Positions 1-9,562 of a DNA stretch of 64,000 nucleotides are shown in pieces. The first letter of the stretch is position 1, and every line of letters begins with the position of its first letter. Source of the DNA: Acorus gramineus (taxonomy: Eukaryota; Streptophyta; Magnoliopsida; Acorales; Acoraceae); contig JAUJYN010000030.1 in assembly GCA_030737835.1 (NCBI GenBank), positions 1,394,301 through 1,458,300 on the forward strand, written 5' to 3'. The notes beneath the pieces were generated by a model. It did not search any database and was not told where the DNA came from. It was given only the letters and a program-made list of their open reading frames with translations. The position numbers were made by a program, and so were the translations under genes.

Positions 1-895
1 ACAAACAACTGTGCCAGGGTGTCCAGAGAATCGGTGAGCCGGATGGGGAGGAAATGAGCGGACTTCGTCAGTCGGTCGACGATCACCCAGATGGCATCGC
101 GACCCGAACGTGACCTCGGCAAACCCGCAGGGCTCCTCCCACTTCCACTGAGGGATCTCAATGGACTGCAGCTTCCCTGCAGGGCGCTGATGCTCCGACT
201 TCACCTGCTGGCATACTAAGCATCGGGCAACGAAACGGGCAATATCTGTCTTCATCCCGCGCCACCAGTAGCCACGACGAAGGCCCCTGTACATCTTCGT
301 GCTACCAGGATGCACTGTGTACCTGGTGATCTGCTCCCACTTCCACTGAGGAATCTCAATGGACTGCAGCTTCCCCGCAGGGCGCTGATGCTCCGACTTC
401 ACCTGCTGGCATACTAAGCATCGGGCAACGAAACGGGCAATATCTGTCTTCATCCCGCGCCACCAGTAGCCACGACGAACGCCCCTGTACATCTTTGTGT
501 TACCAGGATGCACTGTGTACCTCGAACGATGGGCCTCGTCCAAGATCTTCTGCTTCAGCTCTACGTTGTCGGGAATGCAAACTCGGCCTCTGAACCACAG
601 GATCCCGGGCGACGCCCTTGGAGAGGACTATAAAATGCGGATCCTGACCTTGAGCCGTGCGGATCTCATCGAGAAGAACTGGCTGCACCACTAGCCTGGC
701 CAAAAAGCCACCCGCAGGAGTCTCTCGAACGCTGATCCAGCAAGCGGCCTCCTCTAGAAGCCTCCAACGACGTACAGCCATGTGGGCGGCCATGCCCAAG
801 GGCTGCCTGCTGAGAGCATCCGCCACGACATTCGCCTTACCCGGATGGGAAGCGATGTCACAATCGTAGTCCTTCAGGACCTCGACCCAACGTCT
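1..895 (-). pseudogene. RNase H tail, linker and integrase N-terminus of the outer element, damaged
   Basis: On the minus strand the pol reading continues past a stop just below 896 (CAG to TAG type, after LNMR) into the ADALSRQ linker motif around 820, typical of Ty3/gypsy RNase H-integrase junctions. A frameshift near 585 separates this from the integrase zinc-binding domain. The zinc-binding segment, with its CLVCQQVK motif, occurs twice because of a 198-bp in-frame tandem duplication. The start of the catalytic core follows around 120-1, but the segment that normally holds the first catalytic Asp is missing, and the text jumps from the WKWE motif to a region resembling the usual IWVIVDRLTK. 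The copy therefore cannot encode an active integrase. Confidence 0.8.
133..522. repeat. 198-bp in-frame tandem duplication of the integrase HHCC domain
   Basis: Bases 133-324 recur at 331-522 with an offset of exactly 198 bases (66 codons) and only a few mismatches. Examples are the CACTTCCACTGAGG segment at 141 and 339 and TGCACTGTGTACCT at 311 and 509. The duplicated stretch is the zinc-binding domain of integrase plus the start of the core. Confidence 0.9.
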
Positions 896-2674
896 CTAAC
901 GCATGTTGAGCTCCGGCTGGGACTGTAAATATGTCAAGCTCTTATGATCAGTAAAGAGCTCAAACTCCTCACCATAGAGGTAATGCCTCCACATCTTTAG
1001 TGCAAAGATGATCGCTGCCAACTCAAGGTCGTGGGTGGGGTAATTCTGCTCATGGGGCTTCAACTGACGCGACACGTAAGCCACAACCTTACCGTGCTGC
1101 ATCAGGACGCAACCCACACCCAACCGCGATGCATCGGAATAAACTGCGAACCCACCACTCCCAGACGGAAGGGTAAGAACTGGCGCTGAGGTGAGCCTTC
1201 GCTTCAGCTCTAGGAAGCTCTCCTCACAAGCAGGGGACCACTCGAACCGGACATCCTTCCGAGTGAGGCGGGTAAGAGGTACAGCTATCTTCGAGAAACC
1301 CTCGACAAACCTCCTGTAATAACCCGCCAAGCCCAGGAAGCTCTGAATCTCTATGGGGTTCGATGGTCGCCGCCAATTCAACACGGCAAGCGTCTTGTTC
1401 GGGTCAACAGATATGCCCTCTCCGGAAATCACATGGCCCAGAAACGCCATACGCTCCAACCAAAACTCGCACTTGCTGAACTTGGCAAACAACTGATGTT
1501 TGGCCAAAGTCTCCAAGACAGTGCGGAGATGGTGAGCGTGCTCCTCTAGACACCTCGAGTACACCAATATGTCATCGATGAATACTACCACAAAGGAGTC
1601 GAGGAAGGGCCGAAACACCCGGTTCATCAGATCCGTGAAGGCCGCCGGCGCATTCGTCAACCCAAATGGCAATACTCTGAACTCGTAGTGCCCATAACGG
1701 GTGTGAAAGGCCGTCTTCAGAATGTCTGACTCCCGGATCTTCAGCTGATAGTAGCCCGAGCGGAGATCGATCTTAGAAAAGACTCGCGCTCCCTTGAGCT
1801 GGTCAAACAGATCATCGATCCGCAGCAAGGGGTACTTGTTCTTCACTGTCCGCTTGTTCAGCTGCCTATAATCGATACAAAGCCGCAGCGAACCGTCCTT
1901 CTTCCGGACGAACAGAACAGGGGCTCCCCACGGAGAAACACTCGGACGTGCGAAGCCCTTCTCCAACAACTCCTCCAACTGCTCCTTGAGCACCTTCAGC
2001 TCTGCAGGGGCCATCCGGTACGGAGCTCTCGAAATCGGCTCGGTCCCCGAAATCAGATTTATCTCAAACTCGATCGCGCGATCTGGCGGTAATCCCGGAA
2101 GATCATCGGGGAAAACCTCGGGATACTCTACCACGACCGGAGTCTGACTGATATCTGCCCGCAGCGGTGCGTCCTCCTGAGCAATGTACGCCAGAAAGCC
2201 CTCGCATCCTCCCTGAAGGAGTCTCCACGCCTGGATGGACGACACGAACCCCAGAGGGGCTACGTCACGATCGCCCACAAACTGGAAGGACCTCCGACCC
2301 GGAAGGTGGAAAGACACCGACTTGGCAAAACAGTCGATGCTGGCGTGACTAGCTGAAAGCCAATCCATTCCCAGGATGGCATCAAAGTCCGTCATAGCGA
2401 GCTCCACCAACTCCACCGGAAACTCATGCCCCGCAACCACCACGGTACACCCTCGGTACACAGAACGGAGGAGAATACGGTCTCCTACGGGCAATGATAT
2501 CTCCAGGATAACATCTAGAGGAGCGGACGCCACGCCCGTCCGTCTCGCAAAAGCGGGAGACACGAACGAGTGTGTGGCTCCGGAATCAAACAACACATAT
2601 GCAGGGAGCTGGGAGATCTGAACAATACCTCGGACCACGCTGCCTGACGCCTGAGCCTCCTCTACCGAAAGCAC
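896..2674 (-). CDS. Ty3/gypsy pol: aspartic protease, reverse transcriptase and RNase H (592-codon open segment)
   Basis: An open segment of the outer element's pol. Residues 29-33 hold the retropepsin-type FDSGA motif. The RT domain spans about 218-400, with [10 protein letters not shown] near 265, the catalytic Asp in [11 protein letters not shown] at 303 and the FIDD box at 365-368, equivalent to YxDD. The LGxGYYRRF-like connection follows near 450. RNase H begins with FAVYSDAS (Asp514), includes Glu551 in the DLELAA motif and ends in TDHKSL (Asp576). The listed start is only the first Met after an in-frame TGA at about 2681 that replaces a CGA/AGA-type Arg codon seen in the inner relative. 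The real protein would be one long gag-pol polyprotein. A TAG stops the frame just after residue 592. Relic of an active pol, with the catalytic motifs of these domains still readable. Confidence 0.92.
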   Translation of the reverse strand: MLSVEEAQASGSVVRGIVQISQLPAYVLFDSGATHSFVSPAFARRTGVASAPLDVILEISLPVGDRILLRSVYRGCTVVVAGHEFPVELVELAMTDFDAILGMDWLSASHASIDCFAKSVSFHLPGRRSFQFVGDRDVAPLGFVSSIQAWRLLQGGCEGFLAYIAQEDAPLRADISQTPVVVEYPEVFPDDLPGLPPDRAIEFEINLISGTEPISRAPYRMAPAELKVLKEQLEELLEKGFARPSVSPWGAPVLFVRKKDGSLRLCIDYRQLNKRTVKNKYPLLRIDDLFDQLKGARVFSKIDLRSGYYQLKIRESDILKTAFHTRYGHYEFRVLPFGLTNAPAAFTDLMNRVFRPFLDSFVVVFIDDILVYSRCLEEHAHHLRTVLETLAKHQLFAKFSKCEFWLERMAFLGHVISGEGISVDPNKTLAVLNWRRPSNPIEIQSFLGLAGYYRRFVEGFSKIAVPLTRLTRKDVRFEWSPACEESFLELKRRLTSAPVLTLPSGSGGFAVYSDASRLGVGCVLMQHGKVVAYVSRQLKPHEQNYPTHDLELAAIIFALKMWRHYLYGEEFELFTDHKSLTYLQSQPELNMR

Positions 2675-2936
2675 TGCTACTCAGCCCTGAACAAACTGCG
2701 GCTGAGGAGTAGGGGCACGCCTCGTCGGCTGCCCTGGCTGCCTCCTCTGGTCAGCACGGCCACCCTGTGGCTGTTGCTATTGACGCTGAGGCTGCTGCTG
2801 CGGCTGGCGCTGAGGCTGCTGCTGCGGAGGCAGCACGCGGGGTCTGCCAGCATCAGGGCAATTATACAAGATATGCCCGATGCGCTGATAGTGGTAACAG
2901 CGTCGCGTCTCCGGTCGCCTGGCCTGGACTGGCACA
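2675..2936 (-). pseudogene. C-terminal gag of the outer element with a damaged zinc knuckle
   Basis: The minus-strand translation reads CYHYQRIGHILYNC followed by a Gln/Arg/Pro-rich tail. This matches the CFHCQRIGHIRYNC knuckle of the inner element at about 7597-7640, but the second Cys of the CX2CX3GHX4C signature is Tyr here. The segment is cut at 2936 by the inner element; its upstream part resumes at 12681. An in-frame TGA near 2681 separates it from protease. Confidence 0.8.
2931..2935. repeat. Target-site duplication GGCAC, left copy
   Basis: GGCAC here and at 12681-12685 flank the inner element, as expected for the 5-bp duplication made by Ty3/gypsy integrase. One extra A (2936) separates it from the canonical TG start of the LTR. 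Confidence 0.8.
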
Positions 2937-3198
2937 TGTTATATATGTGTCACTTTTAACTTGCTGGTAACCGTTGGAGCGTTCTGGCAGTTTTTCATTT
3001 TTTTCGGTTTTCGATCGGAACCGCTAATTTTGGACTGTTAGCTATCATCCAGAGTTAGAGGACTCCGATTGGAAATCTAACTGCATATTTGGTGTCCTGG
3101 TGCCATTTTAGGCCTCTCACAAAAATTTCATCGAATTCCGGTAACGTTTCTGAAATTTCACAGTTCCGGGGCGTATCCGGGTATTTTAAGTGACTTGC

Positions 3199-3206
3199 TA
3201 TATAAG
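3199..3206 (+). promoter_or_regulatory. TATA box of the 5' LTR
   Basis: TATATAAG lies upstream of a CT-rich leader starting near ACTATTCATC at about 3230, a normal spacing for a plant RNA polymerase II start. The same box is at 9555 in the 3' LTR. The transcript start is inferred. Confidence 0.6.
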
Positions 3207-3524
3207 TGAGATCTAATTTTTGTTTGGCACTATTCATCATCCCTACCAAAATGAAATCTCTCTCTCCCCTCTCTCCTTTTCTTCCATTTGAGCCCCTTAG
3301 AGCCCTCAAAGCTTAAAACCTAAAGCATAGGAAGTGTAGATCGGGTCCCGATCTACACCCCGGTGGTTTCAAATCCGGATTCCGGTGAGTTTTGCCCCTT
3401 CATCCCCTCTCTTTTCTCCTCTGATTTGGGCCAATTCGAGGGCCAAGGAAGATCCCGGCGTTGGAGGCCTTTGGGGAAAGGTTTCGGTGCGCGGAGAGCA
3501 ACCGAACATCTCTTCCTCCCCTCG

Positions 3525-4754
3525 GTAAGCCCTTTTTCCTCTCTTTTCATGCTTAGATGTATGATAGGAAGGTGGTTTTGGGGTTGCGTGGCTGTCGGAG
3601 GTGGTTGGGGGCGGTTGGAGGCCGTCGAGGCCGTTGGATGGGTGGTGGAGGTGCTCGGGCATGGGGGTTGCAGTCCCGGGCAGCAGGCGGCACATGCAGC
3701 GCTCAGGCAGGCACAGCAGGCGAGCAGCGGCAAGGCGCGTGCGCGCGTGCGCACGGACGTGCGCGCTGGCGTGCGCTCGGGTTGGCGCTGGGTGTGCTGG
3801 GTGCTAGGCATGCTGGGCGCGCTGGGTAGGCTGGCAGGGCTAGTCGGGTAGGCAGGGAGCAGGCGCACCAGTTTGCCGGGCGCGCGAGCGCGTGCGTGGG
3901 GGGTGCAGGGGGAGGCATGCGGGTAGGTTGGCAGGGCTGTGTGCGCTGGCAGGCCGGGCAGGCATGCTGGGCGCGCAGGCGTGCAGGGCAGGCGGTGCTC
4001 GGGCATCAGGCAGGCAAGGGCCGGGCGTGCAGGCGAGCGGTGCTCGGGCCATTCGGCGATGCGCGCAGGCAGGCAGCGCGGGCAGCAGCGCGGACAAGCT
4101 CGTAGGCGCACTGGGCGCATGCTGCCAGGCGCGCTGGGCGCGTGTTGCGCGGGCGTGCGCGTGGGCGCTGAGTGAGGGTCCCGGGTAGTGGGCGTTGAGT
4201 GCTGGGAGCTGATCGCGGGTGCTGAGCGCTGGGCACTGGGCGCCGCAGAGGAGCATGCGCGCGGGGCGCTGGGCAGAGGCGCAGGCGTGCGCGCGGTGAG
4301 GAGGGCAGTGGGTGCGAGCTGGAGTGCGCGCGTGGTGCGCACGGGGCGAGGCTGGTGGTGCGCGTGGAGTGCGCGCGGGGTGCGCGCGGGGCGAGGCTGG
4401 TGCGCGGGGCGTGCGGTGTGCTCGCGGGTCAGCGCGGGGCGTGCGGGGTGCGCGCGGGCTGCTGCGGCGGGGCAGTGGGCGCGCGGTGCACCCGGTAGCT
4501 TGGCTGCGGGTCCAGGCGTGCGGGCAGGGGCCCGGCGGTGCCCTGGGTGCGTGGGCTGAGGCGCGGCGGCGCATCCGAGGGCGGGTGGCCGTGCGGGTGG
4601 TTGCCGGGGTTACGGGAGTGAGTCGGGGTGCTCGGGCTAGCGTGCGTACGGGTCGTATGTACGTTTGCCCGAGTGTTGGGTATTTATTTGTGTAGCTTGG
4701 TATATTTTGTAGTGTTTTTGGGTTTACTCACCAAGTTACTACCATGTCTTGCAG
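3525..4754 (+). other. Predicted LTR intron 1 containing the GC-rich block
   Basis: A donor-like CTCG/GTAAGC at 3525 and an acceptor-like TCTTGCAG ending at 4754 enclose the GC-rich block. Equivalent boundaries occur at 9876-11081, 15962-15156 (minus), 22015-22757, 28140-27466 (minus) and 29904-30530. The enclosed lengths vary widely (about 630-1,230) while the sites themselves stay intact. Splicing is an inference. Confidence 0.55.
3600..4650. repeat. CpG-rich, GCGC-rich block in the LTR
   Basis: About 1 kb dominated by GCGCG, GTGCGC, GGCAGG and CTGGGCGC motifs, in sharp contrast with the AT-rich surroundings. It ends at a CGTGCGTACGGGTCGTA segment shared by related LTRs. The many overlapping ORFs on both strands are products of composition. 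Confidence 0.8.
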
Positions 4755-4790
4755 ATCTTGACGGACGGTCGCGCGACGACCCCTTTTCTG
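4755..4790 (+). other. Predicted 36-nt LTR micro-exon
   Basis: Lies between TCTTGCAG and GTGAGT, starting ATCTTGACGGACGG. Copies are 36 nt long at 11082-11117, 15120-15155 (minus) and 30531-30566. In the diverged LTRs the matching pieces are 39 nt (22758-22796) and 37 nt (27429-27465, minus). A second acceptor-like site, TTCTCCAG, ends at 5978. Untranslated leader is the likely role. Confidence 0.55.
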
Positions 4791-5589
4791 GTGAGTGGGA
4801 CAATCCAACCCAGTCGGGAGGCGCTATACGCACTTGGGCGTGTACCGTCCTCCCCTGGGGCACCATGGATTTATATTAACTGTTGTAATGTATAATCCAT
4901 GAGATTCATGATTAAATTTAGTATGCATGCTACCCTAGACTTGTATGTTAGGGACTTGCACCCTTAGGATTATGTGTAAGAGCCATGCACCATGTTCCCA
5001 TGCTAGGAAGCCTCGACCTATGCATGCGTCCTATTAGTTTGATTATTAAATTAAATGCTAGCATGCCTTGTATAATATTATAGGGAGGGGCCTTGCGAGG
5101 TCAACATTGAGACCCGGGCTAGGGTGCTCCGTGTTCCTTGTTTGGTTGTCGGGATGTCCTGTATCGGGACCTCATGCTGCCCTCCCAAGGTTTCTTGTCC
5201 CATTAATATTATAACTCTTGTTGGTAATTAATATGACATTCTTGTTAGTAGTTGTCATCATGTATTCCCCGCATCTTGGTTATGCGCGCTGGTGGAATTC
5301 TAAAAGAATTCAAGACATTAGAGTTGTAGAGATGTGCTGTCTGCGGATCCGAGTGGATCATATGCGATGGATAGGCTGTTCTGTTCCCTTCGTTGGATCC
5401 GTGTAGAGACTACCCCGGCGTTGGAAAGGTCGTCCCGTGCAGGGGCTCCCATCAGTAGGCGCCTCCTGATTTGGTAGAAGGACTGTGCTGAATGTGGGAG
5501 TGGCCAAACGACCTACGGAGTGGGGAGAGACTATCGGTGGACCAAGGGTGACCAACAGCCTAGTCAGTCCCAAGAGCCTAGGTCACCTA

Positions 5590-5692
5590 TTGGAGGGTGA
5601 GGGTGAGGGTATGGTGGCCGACGATGTGGCGACCCACTGATTGTGTAAGGATGATATCAGCCTATTAAGTCCCAACATCCTTGGTCACCTAT

Positions 5693-5725
<33 letters not shown>

Positions 5726-5870
5726 AGTGGGTGGCGGTAGCGACCGCTGGTTTTGTGTATTAGTCCCAATATCCTTGGTCACCCATTGGAGGTGAGGGTG
5801 AGGGTGTAGTGGGTTGGCGGTAGCGACCCACTGGATTGCGGAGTTGCTGCCATTTTGTGGCTTGAGTAAT
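5590..5870 (+). repeat. GGTGAG-repeat region in the LTR
   Basis: Several short arrays of the hexamer GGTGAG (up to about five in tandem near 5695-5725) alternate with the phrase CCTTGGTCACC and a GTGGCGACCCACTG segment, so the region is itself a run of about three diverged units. The same is found near 11920-12140, and related (GAGGGT) runs near 17235, 17475, 17590, 24060 and 31235. Confidence 0.8.
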
Positions 5871-6376
5871 GTGATTGTGGATTAATTATATCTGGTTGTG
5901 GTTAATATAAGCTGTGATGCATGGGTTGTGCTGTTCACTGAGCGTGTGGCTCACCCCTCGCATAATATTTTTCTCCAGTGTCATCTGAGTCGGATCTGGA
6001 GGAGGAGCTCCCCGAGGGACTTCATCAGTAGCGGAGTAGCGCCACGTCCCGCGAGTATCAGAGGCTATCAGCATCCCTTTTGCTTGTATGTATTATATTC
6101 CGTGCTTGGGCACGTGTTTGTGTATTATTTGGATGTCTTTGTATATATTGGCTCTCACAGGACAGTTGATTATGTATCGAGTCTGTAATATATTTTTGGA
6201 TTACAGATTCAGTCTTTTAGCTTCCGCTTTTGGTGTATATATTATGTCAGCCCTGCTTTTATCTGTGTTGTCATTTTTAGCTGTTGTGTGAGTATGTTAT
6301 TGAACTCCTGTTTACTGATATCATATATACACTTGCCGCGTCCCGGGGTCGGCCGGCCCTGGGGCGTGACAAAAGT

Positions 6377-6388
6377 TGGTATCAGAGC
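6377..6388 (+). promoter_or_regulatory. Primer-binding site for initiator-Met tRNA
   Basis: TGGTATCAGAGC starts five bases after the LTR end and is complementary to the 3' end of plant initiator methionine tRNA, the usual primer of plant Ty3/gypsy and copia elements. Confidence 0.9.
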
Positions 6389-6490
6389 CTGGTCCTGTCA
6401 GAGCCAATGGTCTTCTTTTCGTAGAGATGAGTCCTAGGATTTCTATATGTGTATTCTGATCCTAGTGTCTGGTTTTCTTAGGTTGCTGAT

Positions 6491-7850
6491 ATGCCTCCTC
6501 GCAGAGGACGGCGCGGACATGGTCCCTCTCGACCTTTGGAGGTTTCCGGACCTACTAGAGGCGAGGATGCTACTGGAGAGTCCACGGCTGTGAGGCCAGG
6601 ATCGGCGCAGGAGCCTCCCGCATGGGAACGTGCGTTCGCTCGGTTAGCGGATTTAGTGGAGACTCAGACCAGGGCACTGGAGGCCCAGACCAGAGTGTTG
6701 GTAGAGCAGGCGCGGGAGATCCAGGAGCTGAGGGCGGCCCGTGATGCAGTTCCACAGGTCCCCTTGGTGGCAGATCCGCCTGCGGTACCCGAAGTACCCC
6801 CAATTCCCGTGGCGATTCCAGCGGCGAGAGTTCAGGATCCCCTGGCGAGGGAGGTGGGGCTAGAGGCTGCAGCGCGGGTGCAGCAGAGTGGCCTCGCAGC
6901 CTTTCTAAAGCTCCATCCTCCCGAGTTCTATGGCCAGTCGGCGGATCCCCTTGCCCCAGAGCGATGGTTGATGGAGGTGGAGGTGATCTTCTCGACCATG
7001 CTTTGCACGGATCGCCAGCGAGTCTCCCTTGCCACCTTCATGCTGAAGGGTAGCGCTGCCGACTGGTGGGCTACCCGAGTGGTGGACATCCCCGAAGGAT
7101 TGGAGCAGCTGTCATGGGCAGGTTTCCGGAGGTATTTCCTGGAGGAGTACTTCCCGTTCTCGACGCGGCAGATCGTGATGCAGGAGTTTGAGCGGTTGAC
7201 GCAGGGCTCTATGTCTGTCGCCGACTACTCCACGCGCTTCACGAGGCTATCCAGATTCGCTCCAGCCTTGGTGATGGACGAAGAGGCGAGGTGCCGCCGT
7301 TTCGAGCTTGGTCTCTGCAGCGCCATTCGGGTGCATGTCTCCTCCCAGGCTTTCTCGAGGTTCTCAGACTTGGTGTCTCAGGCGAAGACAGTCGAGCGGG
7401 ACCTCGGGATCCTCGTGAGGGTTCCGACCCCATCTGCAGATCAGGGTCCTTGGGAGTCGGGACCAGGGGCAGCGCAAGAGGAAGAGGCCCCACTTTGATC
7501 AGTTAGCGGCTGCCTCTCCTCCAGCAGATGGTGCCAGAGTGGGATCCAACACCCATTGCGGCAGTGCCCATCCAGTCCATGCAGCCGGAGAGGCGGCGCT
7601 GTTTCCATTGTCAGCGCATCGGGCATATCAGATACAATTGCCCTGATGCTGGCCGACCCCGAGTGCTACCTCAGCAGCCGCAGTTCTTACAGCAGCAGCT
7701 TCCGCGTCAGCAGCAGCCACAGGATGGTCGAGTTGACCAGTGGAGGCAGCCAGTGCAGCCGGCGAGGCGTGCCCCTGCTCCTCAGCCGCAGTTTGTTCAA
7801 GGCAGAGTTGCAGCGCTTTCGGCCGAGGAGGCGCAGGTTCCGGGCGTCAT
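6491..7850 (+). pseudogene. gag of the inner element, frameshifted
   Basis: Starts at ATGCCTCCTCGC, matching the MPPRR start of the outer gag. The capsid-like retrotransposon gag domain covers about residues 130-300, with the PPEFYGQSADP, ADWWATR and DYSTRFTRLSRFAP motifs. The frame is lost near residue 318 (about 7440-7500) and shifted again near 7525. The rest is readable in another frame from 7528 and includes the zinc knuckle CFHCQRIGHIRYNC (about 7597-7640) and a Gln/Arg/Pro-rich stretch. It runs into the first residues before protease (SQLP, near 7885) and then stops being pol. It probably no longer makes a full Gag. Confidence 0.88.
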
Positions 7851-7884
7851 GATTCGAGGTAATGTTTTGTTTTCCCAGCTCCCT

Positions 7885-8645
7885 ATGAATATATGTGTGT
7901 TGATTGCGGTTAAGCATGTGTGTGTTGTCTCGTTGAGCGGGTAAGGAGTGTGGTTGTTCGAGTTAAAGAGGCCGGGTTGTAGCCGTCCTGGCAGGAGGCT
8001 CTCATCCGTAGGTACCGCCGATGCAGTCGGAGGGGTACTGATCGTGGGAGTATGCCGGGTAGAGGCTAACCCGGAAATGGATTAATGGATGATGTCGCGA
8101 GCGTGGAATCGTTCTCCCCTTCGTTGGACCCGAGTAGGGACTCCTCAGCGTTAGAGAGGCCTTCCTGACAGAGGGCTCCCATCAGTAGGCACCTCCTGAT
8201 TTGGTTTCGGACTGTGCTGAATTGTGGGAGCGGACCAGGCGGCCTACGGTGTGGAGGAGAGGCTACCGGTGGACCAGGGTGAAGAGCAGTCTAAGTCTCT
8301 CCCAAAGTCCCAATATGTCTCCTGATGGGAGTGAGGGTGTGGATGAGACGAAGACGCGTCGCCTCGTGACCTAATTGTTGTTCGACCGTTCCCACGCGTG
8401 TTGGGTCCGGTCTTGTGATGGAGGTTGAAGGCTATCGGTGGGTGATTATCTAGATATAGATGATCCGGTGAGATTGGTAATGTTCTTTAAGAGTGATGTC
8501 TTCTTCTAGTGTTCCTTTTCTGGTTTAAGGGGCCGTGTGAGGTCAGCGTTGAGACCCGGGCTAGGGTACTTCGTGTTCCTTGTTTGGTTGTCGGGGTATC
8601 CTATATTGGGACCTCATGCTGCTCTCCCAAGGTTTCTTTTCCCAG
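7885..8645 (+). repeat. LTR-derived block replacing protease-RT in the inner element
   Basis: Just after the point where protease should begin, the sequence becomes LTR-like. Segments 7965-8180 match 16890-17110, and 8520-8640 match 5095-5205 of this element's own LTR. No pol text remains in between. Recombination between an LTR and the internal region, or template switching during reverse transcription, would give this. Confidence 0.7.
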
Positions 8646-8726
8646 TCAAGGGATACCCTGGAAGCATCAGCTGGTGATGGATCAGGTGCGAGTTTGGTTG
8701 GAGGTTAGGCCTTTTGGGCTGAATGA

Positions 8727-9246
8727 TTCTGGTGAAGGCATATCTGTGGACCCGGGCAAGACGCTTGTCGCGTCAAATTGGCGTCGACCGTCGAACCCCG
8801 CAAGGATTCGGAGCTTCCCAAGTTTGGCGGGTTATTGCAGGAAGCTTGACGAGGGACTCTCGAAGATAGCTGTTCCTCTTAACCGCCTTACTCGGAAGGA
8901 TGTCCGGTTCGAGTGGTCCCCGTCTTGCGAGGAGAGCTTCCTGGAGTTTACTCGGAGGCTCACCTCAGCGCCAATTCTTACCCTTCCGTCTTGGAGGGTG
9001 GGTTCGCAGTTGGGTAAGGGTGTGTCCACGATCCTGCTCACGTCATCCCGTTCGAGCCGCTCGTCTCTGAGCCGGACAGTCATTCGTGGAGCAGTCGATT
9101 GTGATCATGGACCGCCGCGTGAGGAGGCTCTGCACCAAGACCGTCCAGTTGGTCGAGGTGCGATGGCAGCACCGTTCCGGTGTCGAGGACACTTGGGAGC
9201 TCAAGGATGCCAGGTGTGACGCGTATCCGCATCTTTTCCCCCCTAG
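8727..9246 (+). pseudogene. Remnant pol: RT-RNase H connection joined to integrase C-terminus with chromodomain
   Basis: From about 8727 the translation ([36 protein letters not shown]) is the stretch that lies between RT and RNase H in the outer pol. It is followed directly, near 9000, by the integrase C-terminal tail (HVIPFEPL) and, after a frameshift near 9080, by a chromodomain-like segment (DRRVRRL, VEVRWQHRS, DTWE, YPHLF) ending at TAG 9244-9246. RNase H, the HHCC domain and the integrase core are deleted. The chromodomain places the family among chromoviruses, most likely Tekay. Confidence 0.8.
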
Positions 9247-9279
9247 ATGTTTTTGCATATTTTGAGGACAAAATTTCCT

Positions 9280-9292
9280 AAGGGGGGAAGAA
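9280..9292 (+). promoter_or_regulatory. Polypurine tract
   Basis: AAGGGGGGAAGAA directly before the 3' LTR, the usual primer for plus-strand synthesis. Confidence 0.85.
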
Positions 9293-9554
9293 TGTTATAT
9301 ATGTGTCACTTTTAGCCTGCTAGTAACCGTTGGAGCGTTCTGGCAGTTTTTCATTTTTTTCGGTTTTCGATCGGAACCGCTAATTTTTGGACTGTTAGCT
9401 ATCGTCCTGAGTTAGAGGACTCCGATTGGAAATCTAACTGCATATTTGGTGTCCTGGTGCCATTTTAGGCCTCTCACAAAAATTTCATCGAATTCCGGTA
9501 ACGTTTCTGAAATTTCACAGTTCCGGGGCGTATCCGGGTTTTTAAGTGACTTGC

Positions 9555-9562
9555 TATATAAG
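9555..9562 (+). promoter_or_regulatory. TATA box of the 3' LTR
   Basis: TATATAAG in the same context as 3199-3206, followed by the same CT-rich leader. Confidence 0.55.

Larger units (their letters stand above)
2937..6371 (+). repeat. 5' LTR of the inner element (3,435 bp)
   Basis: Begins TGTTATATATGTG and ends GGGGCGTGACA, giving TG...CA ends, immediately before the primer site. The order inside is: U3 with a TATA box at 3199; leader up to a splice-like donor at 3525; a very GC-rich block at about 3600-4650; a micro-exon at 4755-4790; a GGTGAG-repeat region at about 5590-5870; and a second splice-like acceptor at 5978. ORFs in the GC block are rich in Ala, Arg, Gly and Cys, overlap on both strands and are not genes. 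Confidence 0.93.

Noticed and set aside
3550..4700. Long overlapping ORFs on both strands in the GC-rich blocks (also at 9810-10960, 15210-16000, 22090-22720, 27520-28170, 29790-30590)
   Set aside because: They are open on several frames at once, have extreme Ala/Arg/Gly/Pro/Cys composition, lie inside LTRs and change between copies. They reflect base composition, not genes.
5695..5730. GGTGAG runs as telomere-like repeats
   Set aside because: The plant telomere unit is TTTAGGG/CCCTAAA. These hexamers differ and occur at a fixed place in each LTR.
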